Positions 26,302-34,310 of a stretch of 64,000 nt of DNA are shown piece after piece (within the stretch, counting starts at the first letter, position 1; each line of letters opens with the position of its first letter). The DNA comes from Paraktedonobacter carboxidivorans. GTDB taxonomy: Bacteria; Chloroflexota; Ktedonobacteria; Ktedonobacterales; Ktedonobacteraceae. The stretch covers positions 5,736-69,735 of the forward strand of contig JBEVTI010000031.1 in assembly GCA_041156125.1 (NCBI GenBank), in the 5' to 3' direction. Both the position numbers and the translations under genes were made by a program. The notes under the pieces are model-generated. The model made no database searches. It had not been told where the DNA came from and saw only the letters and a program-made list of their open reading frames with translations.

Positions 26302-27383
26302 GCATTTTACAGCAAGCTCCCTATCGTCACAATGGCGATAATCCCTCTGCTCCAGTGCTGGAGGCGATTCATCTGCGCAAAGAGTTTCCGGTCGGTCAGC
26401 GGGTCTTAGGTAGCCATCGCGCCGTTCACGCCGTGGAAGATACGACGCTCGGCCTCTATCCTGGCCGTGCTACCGCGCTGGTGGGCGAAAGCGGTAGCGG
26501 CAAAACAACGGTCGCTCGTATGCTGGCGCGCCTCTATGATCCAACCTCTGGCACTATCCGCTTTCGCGGTGAGGCGGTTAGCCTGACCCGTCGCTCTATG
26601 GCGCTGCGTCAGTATCGCAGAAATGTCCAGTTGATTTTCCAGGACCCCTTTGCCTCGCTTAATCCGGTGCATAGCATTCGTTACCACCTGGCCCGCCCGT
26701 TGCGCATCTTCGGCCATGTACATAATCAAGCCGAGGAGACCGAACAGGTGATGTCTTTGCTCAATCGCGTCAGCCTGACTCCCGCCGATCAGTTTATTCA
26801 GAAGTATCCGCACCAGTTGAGCGGTGGACAGCGCCAGCGTATCGCCATTGCGCGCGCGCTGGCCGTGCGCCCCCAGGTCTTGCTGGCCGATGAGCCGGTC
26901 TCGATGCTGGATGTCTCAATCCGCCTGGATATTCTGAACTTGCTGCTGCGTTTGAAGGACGAAGAGCGCCTGGCCCTTCTATATATTACCCATGACATTG
27001 CCAGCGCGCGCTATTTCGCCGATGATACTCTGGTGATGTACGCGGGCCAGATGGTGGAGGGTGGTCCCAGCGAGGAAGTAACGCAGGAACCGAAGCATCC
27101 CTATACCCGCCTGCTGCTTTCGGCTGCGCCAGATCCAGATCGCGTCAAAACTGGTACTTCTGGTATGAAAGAGATCGGCGCGCGCGGCGAAATTCCAAGC
27201 CTGATCAATCCTCCGACTGGCTGTCGTTTCCATCCGCGCTGTCCTCACGCTATGGATGTTTGCCGCCAGCGGTTTCCTAAACGGACCGATCTGGGCAATG
27301 GCCACTGGACCCATTGCTTCCTTTATGGTGATGGTGAGGGCGATGCTCAGAGCGTCACCTCCCAACCAGCTTTCGGAGCCTGA
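26298..27383 (+). CDS. Oligopeptide-type ABC importer ATPase (DppF-like)
   Basis: A 361-residue ATPase, second motor subunit. Walker A LVGESGSGKTTVARMLARLY near 63, Q-loop LIFQDPFASLNPVHSI, signature LSGGQRQRIAIARALAV near 177, Walker B VLLADEPVSMLD, H-loop YITHDIASARYF and the C-terminal CRFHPRCPHAMDVC cysteine motif. Its ATG overlaps the DppD stop by four bases, with GGAGGAAAG upstream. With the two permeases and lipoprotein this makes a complete importer. Confidence 0.94.
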   Translation: MSILQQAPYRHNGDNPSAPVLEAIHLRKEFPVGQRVLGSHRAVHAVEDTTLGLYPGRATALVGESGSGKTTVARMLARLYDPTSGTIRFRGEAVSLTRRSMALRQYRRNVQLIFQDPFASLNPVHSIRYHLARPLRIFGHVHNQAEETEQVMSLLNRVSLTPADQFIQKYPHQLSGGQRQRIAIARALAVRPQVLLADEPVSMLDVSIRLDILNLLLRLKDEERLALLYITHDIASARYFADDTLVMYAGQMVEGGPSEEVTQEPKHPYTRLLLSAAPDPDRVKTGTSGMKEIGARGEIPSLINPPTGCRFHPRCPHAMDVCRQRFPKRTDLGNGHWTHCFLYGDGEGDAQSVTSQPAFGA

Positions 27384-27401
27384 TAGGCGCTCAAATGCTG
27401 T

Positions 27402-27443
27402 GCGGGATACATATTTGCTCTGATAGCTATGTATGTATCCCGC
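27402..27443 (+). terminator. Terminator after the ABC importer operon
   Basis: Arms GCGGGATACATA at 27402-27413 and its exact complement at 27432-27443, 18 bases after the last stop, followed by a T-rich run. The remaining gap up to 27841 (about 400 bp) contains nothing I can identify. Confidence 0.7.
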
Positions 27444-27841
27444 AAGCCTTTTGCCCCACCTTCTCTACTTTCTGCGGAACATGCCCGTTTCTCAGCGCTT
27501 TCCTCAATCGTTAAGAGCAACTTCTTTCAAACCGCGAAAAATGCCTCGCCTCTCGTTCTACTAAGGGAATAGTACACCAGTTTTTTTCCCTTTAGGATTC
27601 TAGTTGACCAAATGTCTCTGTCGCTCGTATATCTAAAGAGAAAAGGAATTATTTGCTATGGTCCTGCAGTTCACTTTTACAGTGTAGGTGTGCGATTATG
27701 GTCAATCCTATATCTAATCCTATCTACTCTAGACAAATAAGAGAAAAAAGGGATCAATCTTAGGAAAACGGGATACGGTGTTTCACTAACATTTAGTTAT
27801 GCTATCTATGATAGCTTGGAAAGACCTGTAGAAACTCGCTA

Positions 27842-27870
27842 TTGAATTTGATTTATTCGGATGATATAAT
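27842..27870 (+). promoter_or_regulatory. Strong sigma-70-type promoter for the excisionase-like gene
   Basis: TTGAAT at 27842-27847 and TATAAT at 27865-27870 are separated by 17 bases. Transcription would begin near 27877, leaving a leader of about 105 nt. An AT-rich palindromic stretch around the start point (TACGTATTATACATGCGTAT) could be an operator. Confidence 0.7.
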
Positions 27871-27909
27871 ACGTATTATACATGCGTATAAGTCACCCAT
27901 TGCATCATC

Positions 27910-27934
27910 GCTGAGTTGGGGGGACCAACTCAGC
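27910..27934 (+). promoter_or_regulatory. Leader hairpin before the excisionase-like gene
   Basis: GCTGAGTTGG (27910-27919) pairs perfectly with CCAACTCAGC (27925-27934) around a 5-base loop, inside the predicted 5' leader and 48 bases before the start codon. Too far from the ribosome site to mask it directly. Confidence 0.5.
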
Positions 27935-27982
27935 ATTAGGTGCGAGTGACACGTTGCGAAATAGCAACATCAGGAGGTTTTT

Positions 27983-28183
27983 ATGGTTGGTTACGATGAT
28001 CACGATTTGTTAACAGTCAGCGAAGTTGCCAAGCAGTTGCGTGTGGATGACACGACAGTGCGCCGTTGGATTAAAAACGGCGTCTTGGAAGCTGTTACCT
28101 TGCCACATGTTGGGCAGCGTCAGTCCTATCGCGTGCGCCGCAAGACGTTGGATCACTTGCTGAATCCTGTTGCCCTCTCGTAA
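27983..28183 (+). CDS. Small helix-turn-helix DNA-binding protein, excisionase (MerR-like) family
   Basis: A 66-residue protein that is almost only a winged helix-turn-helix: LLTVSEVAKQLRVDDTTVRR then WIKNGVLEAVTLPHV and SYRVRRKTLDHLL. This matches the excisionase-family DNA-binding domain (HTH_17). AGGAGG lies 6 bases before the ATG. No integrase, att repeat or phage gene is nearby, so despite the family name it is more likely a stand-alone regulator. It has its own promoter, structured leader and terminator, so it is a monocistronic unit. Confidence 0.88.
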   Translation: MVGYDDHDLLTVSEVAKQLRVDDTTVRRWIKNGVLEAVTLPHVGQRQSYRVRRKTLDHLLNPVALS

Positions 28184-28204
28184 AAGACCGTTCAAGTCAC
28201 AGAA

Positions 28205-28240
28205 AACAGGCCACACCAGTCGGAGATGGTATGGCCTGTT
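28205..28240 (+). terminator. Intrinsic terminator of the excisionase-like gene
   Basis: A 14-bp stem with one mismatch (28205-28218 and 28227-28240) followed by an uninterrupted T run to about 28246. Textbook Rho-independent terminator. Confidence 0.9.
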
Positions 28241-28269
28241 TTTTTATTTTTCCCTCTCCTGAGCGTCAG

Positions 28270-28444
28270 GGTAGAGCCACATGATCTGGTGGAGGAATGT
28301 GAGATCCCAAATAGCTGCCGCAACGAACGCCAATGCCAGAGAGGGCCGATTGATCGGGACAGGACCCGATCAATCGGCCCTCTCTGGCACTTCAGTTAAA
28401 ACAGTCACCCTTTCAAGTCATCCACCAGTTAACGGGGTCTTACC
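28270..28444 (-). mobile_element. MITE-like element, copy 1 (175 bp), flanked by 8-bp direct repeats
   Basis: The element starts GGTAGAGCC and ends GGTCTTACC, so its ends are imperfect inverted repeats (GGTA...TACC, with CTGGTGGA/TCCACCAG inside each end). The centre is a perfect 25-bp hairpin (28334-28358 with 28365-28389). The 8-mer AGCGTCAG occurs directly on both sides (28262-28269, 28445-28452), as expected for a target-site duplication. A reverse-orientation copy is at 51661-51812. There is no ORF, so it would need a transposase from elsewhere; GG ends and 8-bp duplications recall the ISL3 family, but this is a guess. The remaining gap, 28445-28586, holds nothing recognisable. Confidence 0.85.
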
Positions 28445-28586
28445 AGCGTCAGAAGAGGACTGTTTCTGTGGGGCAAAACTCCCATCCAGGCAAAGCCGCC
28501 AGCTACGGAAGTTTTGCTCCTACGGATTTGAGCGTAGAGAATGAATTCGCCAACGGTATTAAATCAGGTATGACTGTTTAGCCGTC

Positions 28587-31500
28587 TTATTCTATTTCAG
28601 TCAGTTCTAAGGACCAGCCGGTTGTCTCCAAAAAGCGCTCGGCAATTTGCTGCTGCGTGGCTAGATCGGGCAGTTTGTGTGTGACGAGTCGTAGAGTGAG
28701 TTCCTCTTGTCGCAGAGTTTTTTTGCCAGTTACATCAACCTCGTTGGGTAGCAGGCGCAGAGCAGCTTCCACCAGGGCCTTTTGATGGACATGTGGGTGG
28801 AGATAGACGCGCCAGCCGGTCTCCTGTTCCAGGCGGGTAATCAGTTCGGTATAATGTTCGCCGGCTCTCTCTGGAAAATGAAAATGCAGCCAGAAGATTT
28901 TGAGTCGGCTATCGACACCGATGCGGTAGAGTTCGAGATTGCCGCGAAAGGCGGCGCTGATCTGAGCCAGAGCCTCGCCCTGAGGCATACGCGGTGCCTG
29001 CTCGATATTTTCGCGTGAGCCGGGAACGGTAATCGTGAGTTGCCAGCCGGTCTCTTCCTCAAAGCGCGCCTGAGCGTCCAGTACCTCTTCCTGAGGAGCC
29101 TCGCCTTTGCATTGGATCAGCACTGCCTGCTGTTGATGATAGATCGAGGGAGCGCTGGCTGCTTTGAGTCCTTGCGGGAGCACCTGGCGTGCCATTGTGG
29201 CCAGCGCCTCCTGGTGAATGCCATTCGGCACCTGGACCAGCCAGCCTGTGTTTGCCTCGATCTCGGCGAAGCGCTCGGTGTAGCGCAGGCGGGCGATTTC
29301 TGGGAAATGGAAACGCGCGTGCAAGATCCAGCGTCCAGGCTCCGCGCCGACTTTGAGATAGCCCGGCAGGTCGCGTAACAAGCGTTGGGCGCTTTGAATA
29401 GCCCCATGCTGATCCATATGTACGCCGGGTCGATTGGCTAGAGGGGAGGGTGCATCTGGCAGATCGTTGAACTGAGCGTCAAGTTCCAGTTGCCAGCCAG
29501 TCTGCTCTTGAAAGTCCTGTTGCGCAGCCGCGATCGCCTCCTGGGAGGCAGTGCCAGAGTATTTGATCTGGATTAACAGGCTTTCGTGGTAGATCGACGG
29601 AAAGCCATGCTCGCTCAGACCGGGCGGCAGGAGATGGTGAGCCAGGCGCACCAGTTCGCCCTGGTGTGGCTGGGGCGTGAGCTGAACCAGTACGCCTGCC
29701 TCCTCGGCAATCGCGGTAAGCTCCTCCGCGTAGCGTTGCTCGGCGATGGCTGGGAAATGGAAGGCCAGCGTGACCTCACCACTGTCTGGATCAATGCTCC
29801 GGCGATAGAGATCAGGCGCGCCGTTGAGGTGTTTCTGGATGATTTCTTGAATCCAGTTCTGATCGGGACGTGGTGCTTCCTCTGGCATCTCCAGTGTCTC
29901 GCTCCACTCAGGGGCCAGCATATAGAGGGTCAGGCCCTCGCCCTCCATCAGTGTACGCTGCTGGATAAAGATCAGTGGATTTTTTGCCAGAATTTTCGCC
30001 ACAGCCAGGCGATCATCGAGCGCAGTCGCGGAGACCCCGGCCATCTGGCAGAGATCGCCGAGGGTATACGTTACGTCTTCCTGACAGAGTTGGGCCAGTT
30101 CGTGAGCCGAGATGCGTCGGCGTTTGCGGCGGCTTGCCTTGATCAGTCCATCGAGTCCCTCAGAGATGCCAAAACGTTCGTTCAGCATTTCAGCGCTCGG
30201 TTCACCCAAAATATCGAGAATTGTGTTAAATGGATAGCGTGAGCGCACAAAATCCACGCCGCGCGGGTGCTGGACGCGAATGCGCGCGCCCGGCTCGATG
30301 CCCAGGCAGAGTACTGGCTTGCTACTGTTCGGGCTGATCTCGACGAGCAGGATCTTGCCTACAAGGTCGCTGAGAAAATCGCCTGGCTCCTCTTCGCTCT
30401 GACCGCGCACACGGTATGCTTCTTCCAATGCCTGCTGACGAATAAAGTAGCGCTGCTCGTAGTCTTCATCCAGGATACTCAGAATTTCCGACGTTTCCGT
30501 TTCGTCGGCCTGGCCGAACCACGTATAGGCCAGTTCACGAGCCGTCACGATGCGCAGTGAGGGCACCTGTGAGACAGCCTGCCAGAGTTCAGGCAGCAAA
30601 GCTGGTGTCAGTTCGCGTCCCTGACCAATGCCCACAGGTAGCGCGGGCAGCACCTGGATCTGTTGCGCGCCTTTGTTCTGCCTGGCGCGCGTGCTCTGCG
30701 GGACGATAGTCGAGCCGTTAGCGGGCAGCATGACCTCGGTTTCGGCCAGCAGGCGGCGCAAGGCCAGGCGCGCCTCTTCATCGCCATGCACCAGCGCGAC
30801 CTTGCGCGGCTTGAGCGTGGCCGCGTAAGCGGCCAGTTCGCCTCCGTCCGCGTGAGCGCTCAGACTGTATTTCGCGATCTGGCAGCGCACCTGAACCGTC
30901 ATGCCATTGAGGTCGAGCGTGCTATTTTTCTGCCCGACCAGATCCAGCAGACGTTTGCCAGGAGCCTCTTCGTCCTGGTAGCCTGTAATCAGAATCGCGG
31001 CCTGTTCTTGAACTGCCAGGCGCTGAGCGTACCAGACACTTGGTCCACCGGTTAGCATACCGGAACTACTGAGGATGCAGGCTGGTGGCCCGGCTAGAAT
31101 GCGCTCGCGCTCGCGTTCATCGCGTACAAAAGAGACATTGCGTCCGGTAAACGGCAGGTAGCCCTTGCGGATCTGGCGTTGCAGGACTGGCGGCAGAGCC
31201 TCTGGCAAGAGCAGGTAGGTGTTGCAAACGCGTCTGACCAGACCATCAACGTAGATCGGGAAGTCAGGGATCTGTCCCTTTTCCTGCGCTGCCTGCAAGA
31301 CCAGCAGGATCTCCTGGCCGCGACCCAGGCCGAAGCAGGGAATCAGCGTGTGGCCACCGCGCGCGATGCTTTCCGCAACAGCCTGGGCCAGGCGCAGTTC
31401 CTCGCCCTGACGATTGGGATGCAGGCGCGCGCCATAGGTCGATTCCAGCACCAGCAGATCGCACTGCTCAACTGGCGGCGGTAGCGCGCCCTGCACAGTG

Positions 31501-32039
31501 TACTGGGGTGTACTGCTGATGTCGCCGGAGACCACCAGGGTACCATCGGAGCCGCTAAAACTAAAGCTAACCGCGCCCGCGATATGTCCGGCGCGACTGG
31601 CATGAATGCTCACTCCTGGCACCTGGGGCAACGTCAAGGTCTCGCCGACTGGCAGAGGTCGTACCTGGTTGAGCATACTGCCGACCAGCTCAGGTGGATA
31701 GAGTGGGATCTCCATCTCTTCAACGGCTCTACGGTTCATGACCCGTAGCGCGTCAGCCAGCATGACCTCCATCAGCAGGCCGGTAGCCCGCGAAGCAAAG
31801 ATAGGAATCGTGGGGAAAGCCTGGTGAACCAGGGGCAGAGCGCCAATATGGTCCGCGTGGGCGTGCGTCACAAAGATCGCGCGCACATCCTTGCCTTCTA
31901 ATAAAGCCAGGTCAGGTAGCGGATCACTTTTGCGATCCACCCGTACGCCCGCGTCCACAATAATCCATTGTCCGCCGATCTCCACCGCCAGACAACTCGC
32001 GCCAACCCCATTAGCGCCGCCCACAAAAGTCACCTGCAT
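28587..32039 (-). CDS. Beta-CASP metallo-beta-lactamase-fold hydrolase with triplicated C-terminal domain
   Basis: A 1150-residue protein. The N-terminal 460 residues are an MBL/beta-CASP nuclease-type domain: motif 2 THAHADHIGAL at about 58-68, VVSGDIS, LESTYGARLHPNR, CFGLGRGQEIL, SSSGMLTGGPS, and the late KVALVHGDEEA. Such proteins (CPSF/Integrator-like) usually cut RNA. The middle (about 480-715) is unassigned and may contain a winged helix. The last 430 residues are three tandem copies of one domain (about 723-860, 873-1005, 1016-1150), each with an FHFPE-like strand and two TGW motifs. I chose the ATG at 32039 with GAAGGAG 9 bases upstream. It is encoded alone. An RNA-processing role is inference from the fold. 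Confidence 0.85.
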   Translation of the reverse strand: MQVTFVGGANGVGASCLAVEIGGQWIIVDAGVRVDRKSDPLPDLALLEGKDVRAIFVTHAHADHIGALPLVHQAFPTIPIFASRATGLLMEVMLADALRVMNRRAVEEMEIPLYPPELVGSMLNQVRPLPVGETLTLPQVPGVSIHASRAGHIAGAVSFSFSGSDGTLVVSGDISSTPQYTVQGALPPPVEQCDLLVLESTYGARLHPNRQGEELRLAQAVAESIARGGHTLIPCFGLGRGQEILLVLQAAQEKGQIPDFPIYVDGLVRRVCNTYLLLPEALPPVLQRQIRKGYLPFTGRNVSFVRDERERERILAGPPACILSSSGMLTGGPSVWYAQRLAVQEQAAILITGYQDEEAPGKRLLDLVGQKNSTLDLNGMTVQVRCQIAKYSLSAHADGGELAAYAATLKPRKVALVHGDEEARLALRRLLAETEVMLPANGSTIVPQSTRARQNKGAQQIQVLPALPVGIGQGRELTPALLPELWQAVSQVPSLRIVTARELAYTWFGQADETETSEILSILDEDYEQRYFIRQQALEEAYRVRGQSEEEPGDFLSDLVGKILLVEISPNSSKPVLCLGIEPGARIRVQHPRGVDFVRSRYPFNTILDILGEPSAEMLNERFGISEGLDGLIKASRRKRRRISAHELAQLCQEDVTYTLGDLCQMAGVSATALDDRLAVAKILAKNPLIFIQQRTLMEGEGLTLYMLAPEWSETLEMPEEAPRPDQNWIQEIIQKHLNGAPDLYRRSIDPDSGEVTLAFHFPAIAEQRYAEELTAIAEEAGVLVQLTPQPHQGELVRLAHHLLPPGLSEHGFPSIYHESLLIQIKYSGTASQEAIAAAQQDFQEQTGWQLELDAQFNDLPDAPSPLANRPGVHMDQHGAIQSAQRLLRDLPGYLKVGAEPGRWILHARFHFPEIARLRYTERFAEIEANTGWLVQVPNGIHQEALATMARQVLPQGLKAASAPSIYHQQQAVLIQCKGEAPQEEVLDAQARFEEETGWQLTITVPGSRENIEQAPRMPQGEALAQISAAFRGNLELYRIGVDSRLKIFWLHFHFPERAGEHYTELITRLEQETGWRVYLHPHVHQKALVEAALRLLPNEVDVTGKKTLRQEELTLRLVTHKLPDLATQQQIAERFLETTGWSLELTEIE

Positions 32040-32079
32040 CGCTGACAACTCCTTCTCTCTGCTGCTGGTTTCGTGCCTG

Positions 32080-32135
32080 GAAGATGTCTGCACAGGTGCT
32101 CTGCCATTTTTCAGAGCACCTGTGCAGACATCTTC
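32080..32135. repeat. Perfect hairpin (24-bp arms) just upstream of the MBL gene
   Basis: Arms 32080-32103 and 32112-32135 pair perfectly with an 8-base loop ending in a T run. It lies 41 bases upstream of the MBL start codon, so it would be either in that gene's 5' leader or in its promoter, an unusual place for a terminator. Confidence 0.7.
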
Positions 32136-32220
32136 TCGTCGTTTACTATATCATCCTTCATGCACAAAAGAAAGAGCCAGGGTGGGTGAGCGAGGCAAAA
32201 CTCTCGTACCTGGCGGCTTT

Positions 32221-32321
32221 GCCGCCGTATCGTTTGGTAAGTAGCTGAGTTTGTAGATGGCAGGGCCGCCTACAAACTCAGCTACTTATCCCCAAATCTG
32301 GGGTGGGGTTTCTGAGCAAAA
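32221..32321 (-). repeat. Dispersed repeat B, copy 1 (hairpin plus C-tract), reverse orientation
   Basis: A hairpin with 19-bp perfect arms (32238-32256, 32270-32288) and flanks on both sides match 60163-60265 in reverse orientation. The C-rich motif CCCCACCCCAGATTT (read on the minus strand) lies just outside one arm. The two copies differ in the stem by paired changes. No ORF. Confidence 0.8.
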
Positions 32322-32423
32322 GGCTGGTGGCATGCCTGTACGGGAGTTTTGTCCCTACAGTTTCCTTTCCATTGCCCTGGATTGAGTGGAATCGCTCTTG
32401 ACAGAGCGAAAAATCTCAGGTAC

Positions 32424-32471
32424 GCTAAGTATGCTTAACGTTAAGTCAGCTTAACGTTAAGCATACTTAGC
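32424..32471. promoter_or_regulatory. 22-bp perfect inverted repeat upstream of the DUF3267 gene
   Basis: GCTAAGTATGCTTAACGTTA begins the left arm (32424-32445); the right arm is 32450-32471 with a 4-base spacer. Each arm also contains the small palindrome CTTAACGTTAAG. It lies 75 bases before the DUF3267 start and has no U-tract, so an operator or cruciform is more likely than a terminator. Confidence 0.55.
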
Positions 32472-32546
32472 ATTGTAAAGCCAGGAAACGTAGAAAGAAC
32501 TTTAAGCAAAACACATAGTACCTCTTAGAAAGAGGAGGGACGACGA

Positions 32547-33176
32547 ATGAAAGCAGTACCACAGCTTCCACATGGTTATGATAAACTTGGTGATATTCGT
32601 CTGGTAAAAAATACAGATTTGTTAGTTGCGCTCAATCTGCTTGCTATACCGCTTTTTGTCGGCTCTGGCTGGCTCTTTATAAGTGCGGTTCGCTGGTTTG
32701 TGCCTGGTTTTACGTTGCCGGACGAATATATGCTTGATTTTCGGGCACTGCTCACATTGCTCGGAGCATTTGTAGGGATAATTGTTGGGGTTATTCTGCT
32801 CCATGAGATGGTACATGGAGTGTTTTTCTGGCTCTTTTCGGGCCAGCGCCCCGTTTTCGGCATGCACTGGACGTATGTCTATGCTGCTGCGCCCGGCTGG
32901 TACTTTCCACGCTGGCAGTATCTGATTGTTGGACTGGCACCGCTGGTCTTAATCTCCCTGTCTGGTGTGCTACTCTTACCGCTTCTTCCATATGCCGCGC
33001 TACCTGGTGTTGTACTGGCGCTGGTCATCAACGCCACGGGTGCGATTGGCGATATATACATTACAGGTTGTTTGCTTTGTAAGCCGCGCCATCTGCTGGT
33101 GCTTGATCAGAAAGATCAAATCACCTGGTATGGACTAAGTCTCGCCCCTGCTGACGGCGTGAAGTCAGCAGTTTAG
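32547..33176 (+). CDS. DUF3267 membrane metalloprotease-like protein
   Basis: A 209-residue membrane protein with about five helices. The third helix carries LLHEMVHGVFF, an HExxH zinc motif (His86, Glu87, His90), as in DUF3267/M50-related membrane peptidases. The final soluble tail (VLDQKDQITWYGLS) is also typical. GAGGAGGGACGACGA precedes the ATG. Substrate unknown. It begins a same-strand trio with a membrane protein (31 bp away) and a small HTH regulator; DUF3267 genes are often found with such small regulators. Confidence 0.85.
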   Translation: MKAVPQLPHGYDKLGDIRLVKNTDLLVALNLLAIPLFVGSGWLFISAVRWFVPGFTLPDEYMLDFRALLTLLGAFVGIIVGVILLHEMVHGVFFWLFSGQRPVFGMHWTYVYAAAPGWYFPRWQYLIVGLAPLVLISLSGVLLLPLLPYAALPGVVLALVINATGAIGDIYITGCLLCKPRHLLVLDQKDQITWYGLSLAPADGVKSAV

Positions 33177-33207
33177 CGGGAATAGAGAGCAAGAAGAGTG
33201 AGGTCGT

Positions 33208-33903
33208 ATGTCTCGTATGTCATCAGAAAAGACACCTGCTCATACAGAGAATGCGTATGTGCGGCTGAATAGCTGGAATAATCGCCTTGGTGCTCGTATA
33301 CTGCTCTGGTTAGCTCTGGGTGCGAGCAGGTTTGCCGGCCTGTGGCAAGGAAGTACACGCGCGAGGATTGAGGGTGTGGCTACGTTTTGCCGCAATCTGG
33401 CGCGCTATATTATGCTGCCAGAAACGGCGCGCCTCATGGCGAGTCCAGAGTTGTTGCGTCAAACGCTCGTGGAGGCATGTGGCTTCACCTTTTTGCTTAC
33501 GCTGACTATAAGCTGGACCCTGCTCTCAGTCTATGATTTTCTAGAGATAGCTCTTGTACCTGTGCTTCTGCTGGTCGTCGTGCTCTGCTTACTCTTTAGC
33601 CATCTCATCTATCTGCTGGCGCTAAGCGGCGATGTGTACCAGAGGTCTCAGGACGAGGGCCAGCGCCAATGCTCTCACCAGGCTAGCGCGGACACCTTGC
33701 GCATTGTAGGCTTTTTCGTGGTTGCATTTAGTCTCTGTCTGGCCTTTTTGCCCGGCTGGCGTACCTGGGTGGCGATTGATCTGGCTGCTCTGTTGCTGTT
33801 AGCCAGGCTCCTCTATCTAGCTAGATTAGCGCAGCTGCGTTGGGCTATGCTGACGCTGGTGTCTCTGGAGGACGAGGACGCAATGCTGGCAGAAGAACAG
33901 TAG
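33208..33903 (+). CDS. Integral membrane protein of unknown function
   Basis: A 231-residue protein with a short polar head, one weak hydrophobic segment near 30-48 and four clear membrane helices (near 93-110, 117-140, 170-188, 192-212). It resembles the membrane partner (DUF2178/DUF2975-like) usually encoded just before a YgzD-type HTH protein, as here (13 bp). I cannot assign a family with certainty. GAGTGAGGTC precedes the start, and an alternative ATG lies 12 bases later. Confidence 0.65.
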   Translation: MSRMSSEKTPAHTENAYVRLNSWNNRLGARILLWLALGASRFAGLWQGSTRARIEGVATFCRNLARYIMLPETARLMASPELLRQTLVEACGFTFLLTLTISWTLLSVYDFLEIALVPVLLLVVVLCLLFSHLIYLLALSGDVYQRSQDEGQRQCSHQASADTLRIVGFFVVAFSLCLAFLPGWRTWVAIDLAALLLLARLLYLARLAQLRWAMLTLVSLEDEDAMLAEEQ

Positions 33904-33916
33904 AAAGGGGCGTGTT

Positions 33917-34147
33917 GTGGAGAAGAAAAGCTGGCGGGTGGTCAATTGCCTGCGTGAGTTGCGCCGGACCCATGGCCTGACTCAGGAGAGGCTGGCCGAG
34001 GATCTAGGGGTGACGCGCCATACCATCCTGGCGCTTGAGGTCGGGCGTTATGTGCCCTCAATCGAACTGGCCTTGCGCCTGGCCATATACTTCGAGTGTC
34101 CACTTGAGAAAATTTTCTGGTTAGAAGAGACAAAAGAGGCAGAATAG
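33917..34147 (+). CDS. XRE-family HTH regulator, YgzD-like
   Basis: A 76-residue protein, almost entirely an XRE helix-turn-helix: LRELRRTHGLTQERLAEDLG then VTRHTILALEVGRYVPSIEL and ALRLAIYFECPLEKIFW. It ends with an acidic tail (EETKEAE). Start is GTG at 33917 with AAAGGGG upstream. Small regulators of this type commonly control the membrane protein encoded just before them, and the 13-bp spacing supports this. Confidence 0.88.
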   Translation: MEKKSWRVVNCLRELRRTHGLTQERLAEDLGVTRHTILALEVGRYVPSIELALRLAIYFECPLEKIFWLEETKEAE

Positions 34148-34239
34148 CGGAAGAGTTGCTCAATAGTCTTTCAGGCCAACAAAGTTTCTGGTGAGAGAGC
34201 GGTGTGCTGCGCATTGGCAGAATAAGCGGCAAGCAGAAA

Positions 34240-34277
34240 AGCGTGCGGGACATTTCGCCTGAAATGTCCCGCACGCT
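34240..34277. terminator. Bidirectional terminator between convergent genes
   Basis: Perfect 17-bp arms (34240-34256, 34261-34277) with loop GCCT lie between the HTH gene (plus) and the secreted-protein gene (minus). A short CA dinucleotide run (34281-34296) follows. Confidence 0.75.
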
Positions 34278-34310
34278 CATAACACACACACACACAAAGA
34301 GGGGGGTATG

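Noticed and set aside
27983..28183. Prophage or integrative element around the excisionase-like gene
   Set aside because: No integrase, no structural genes and no flanking direct repeats found.
34281..34296. CA dinucleotide run as a phase-variation tract
   Set aside because: Short and placed between terminator and the 3' end of a gene, so length changes would not switch a promoter or reading frame.
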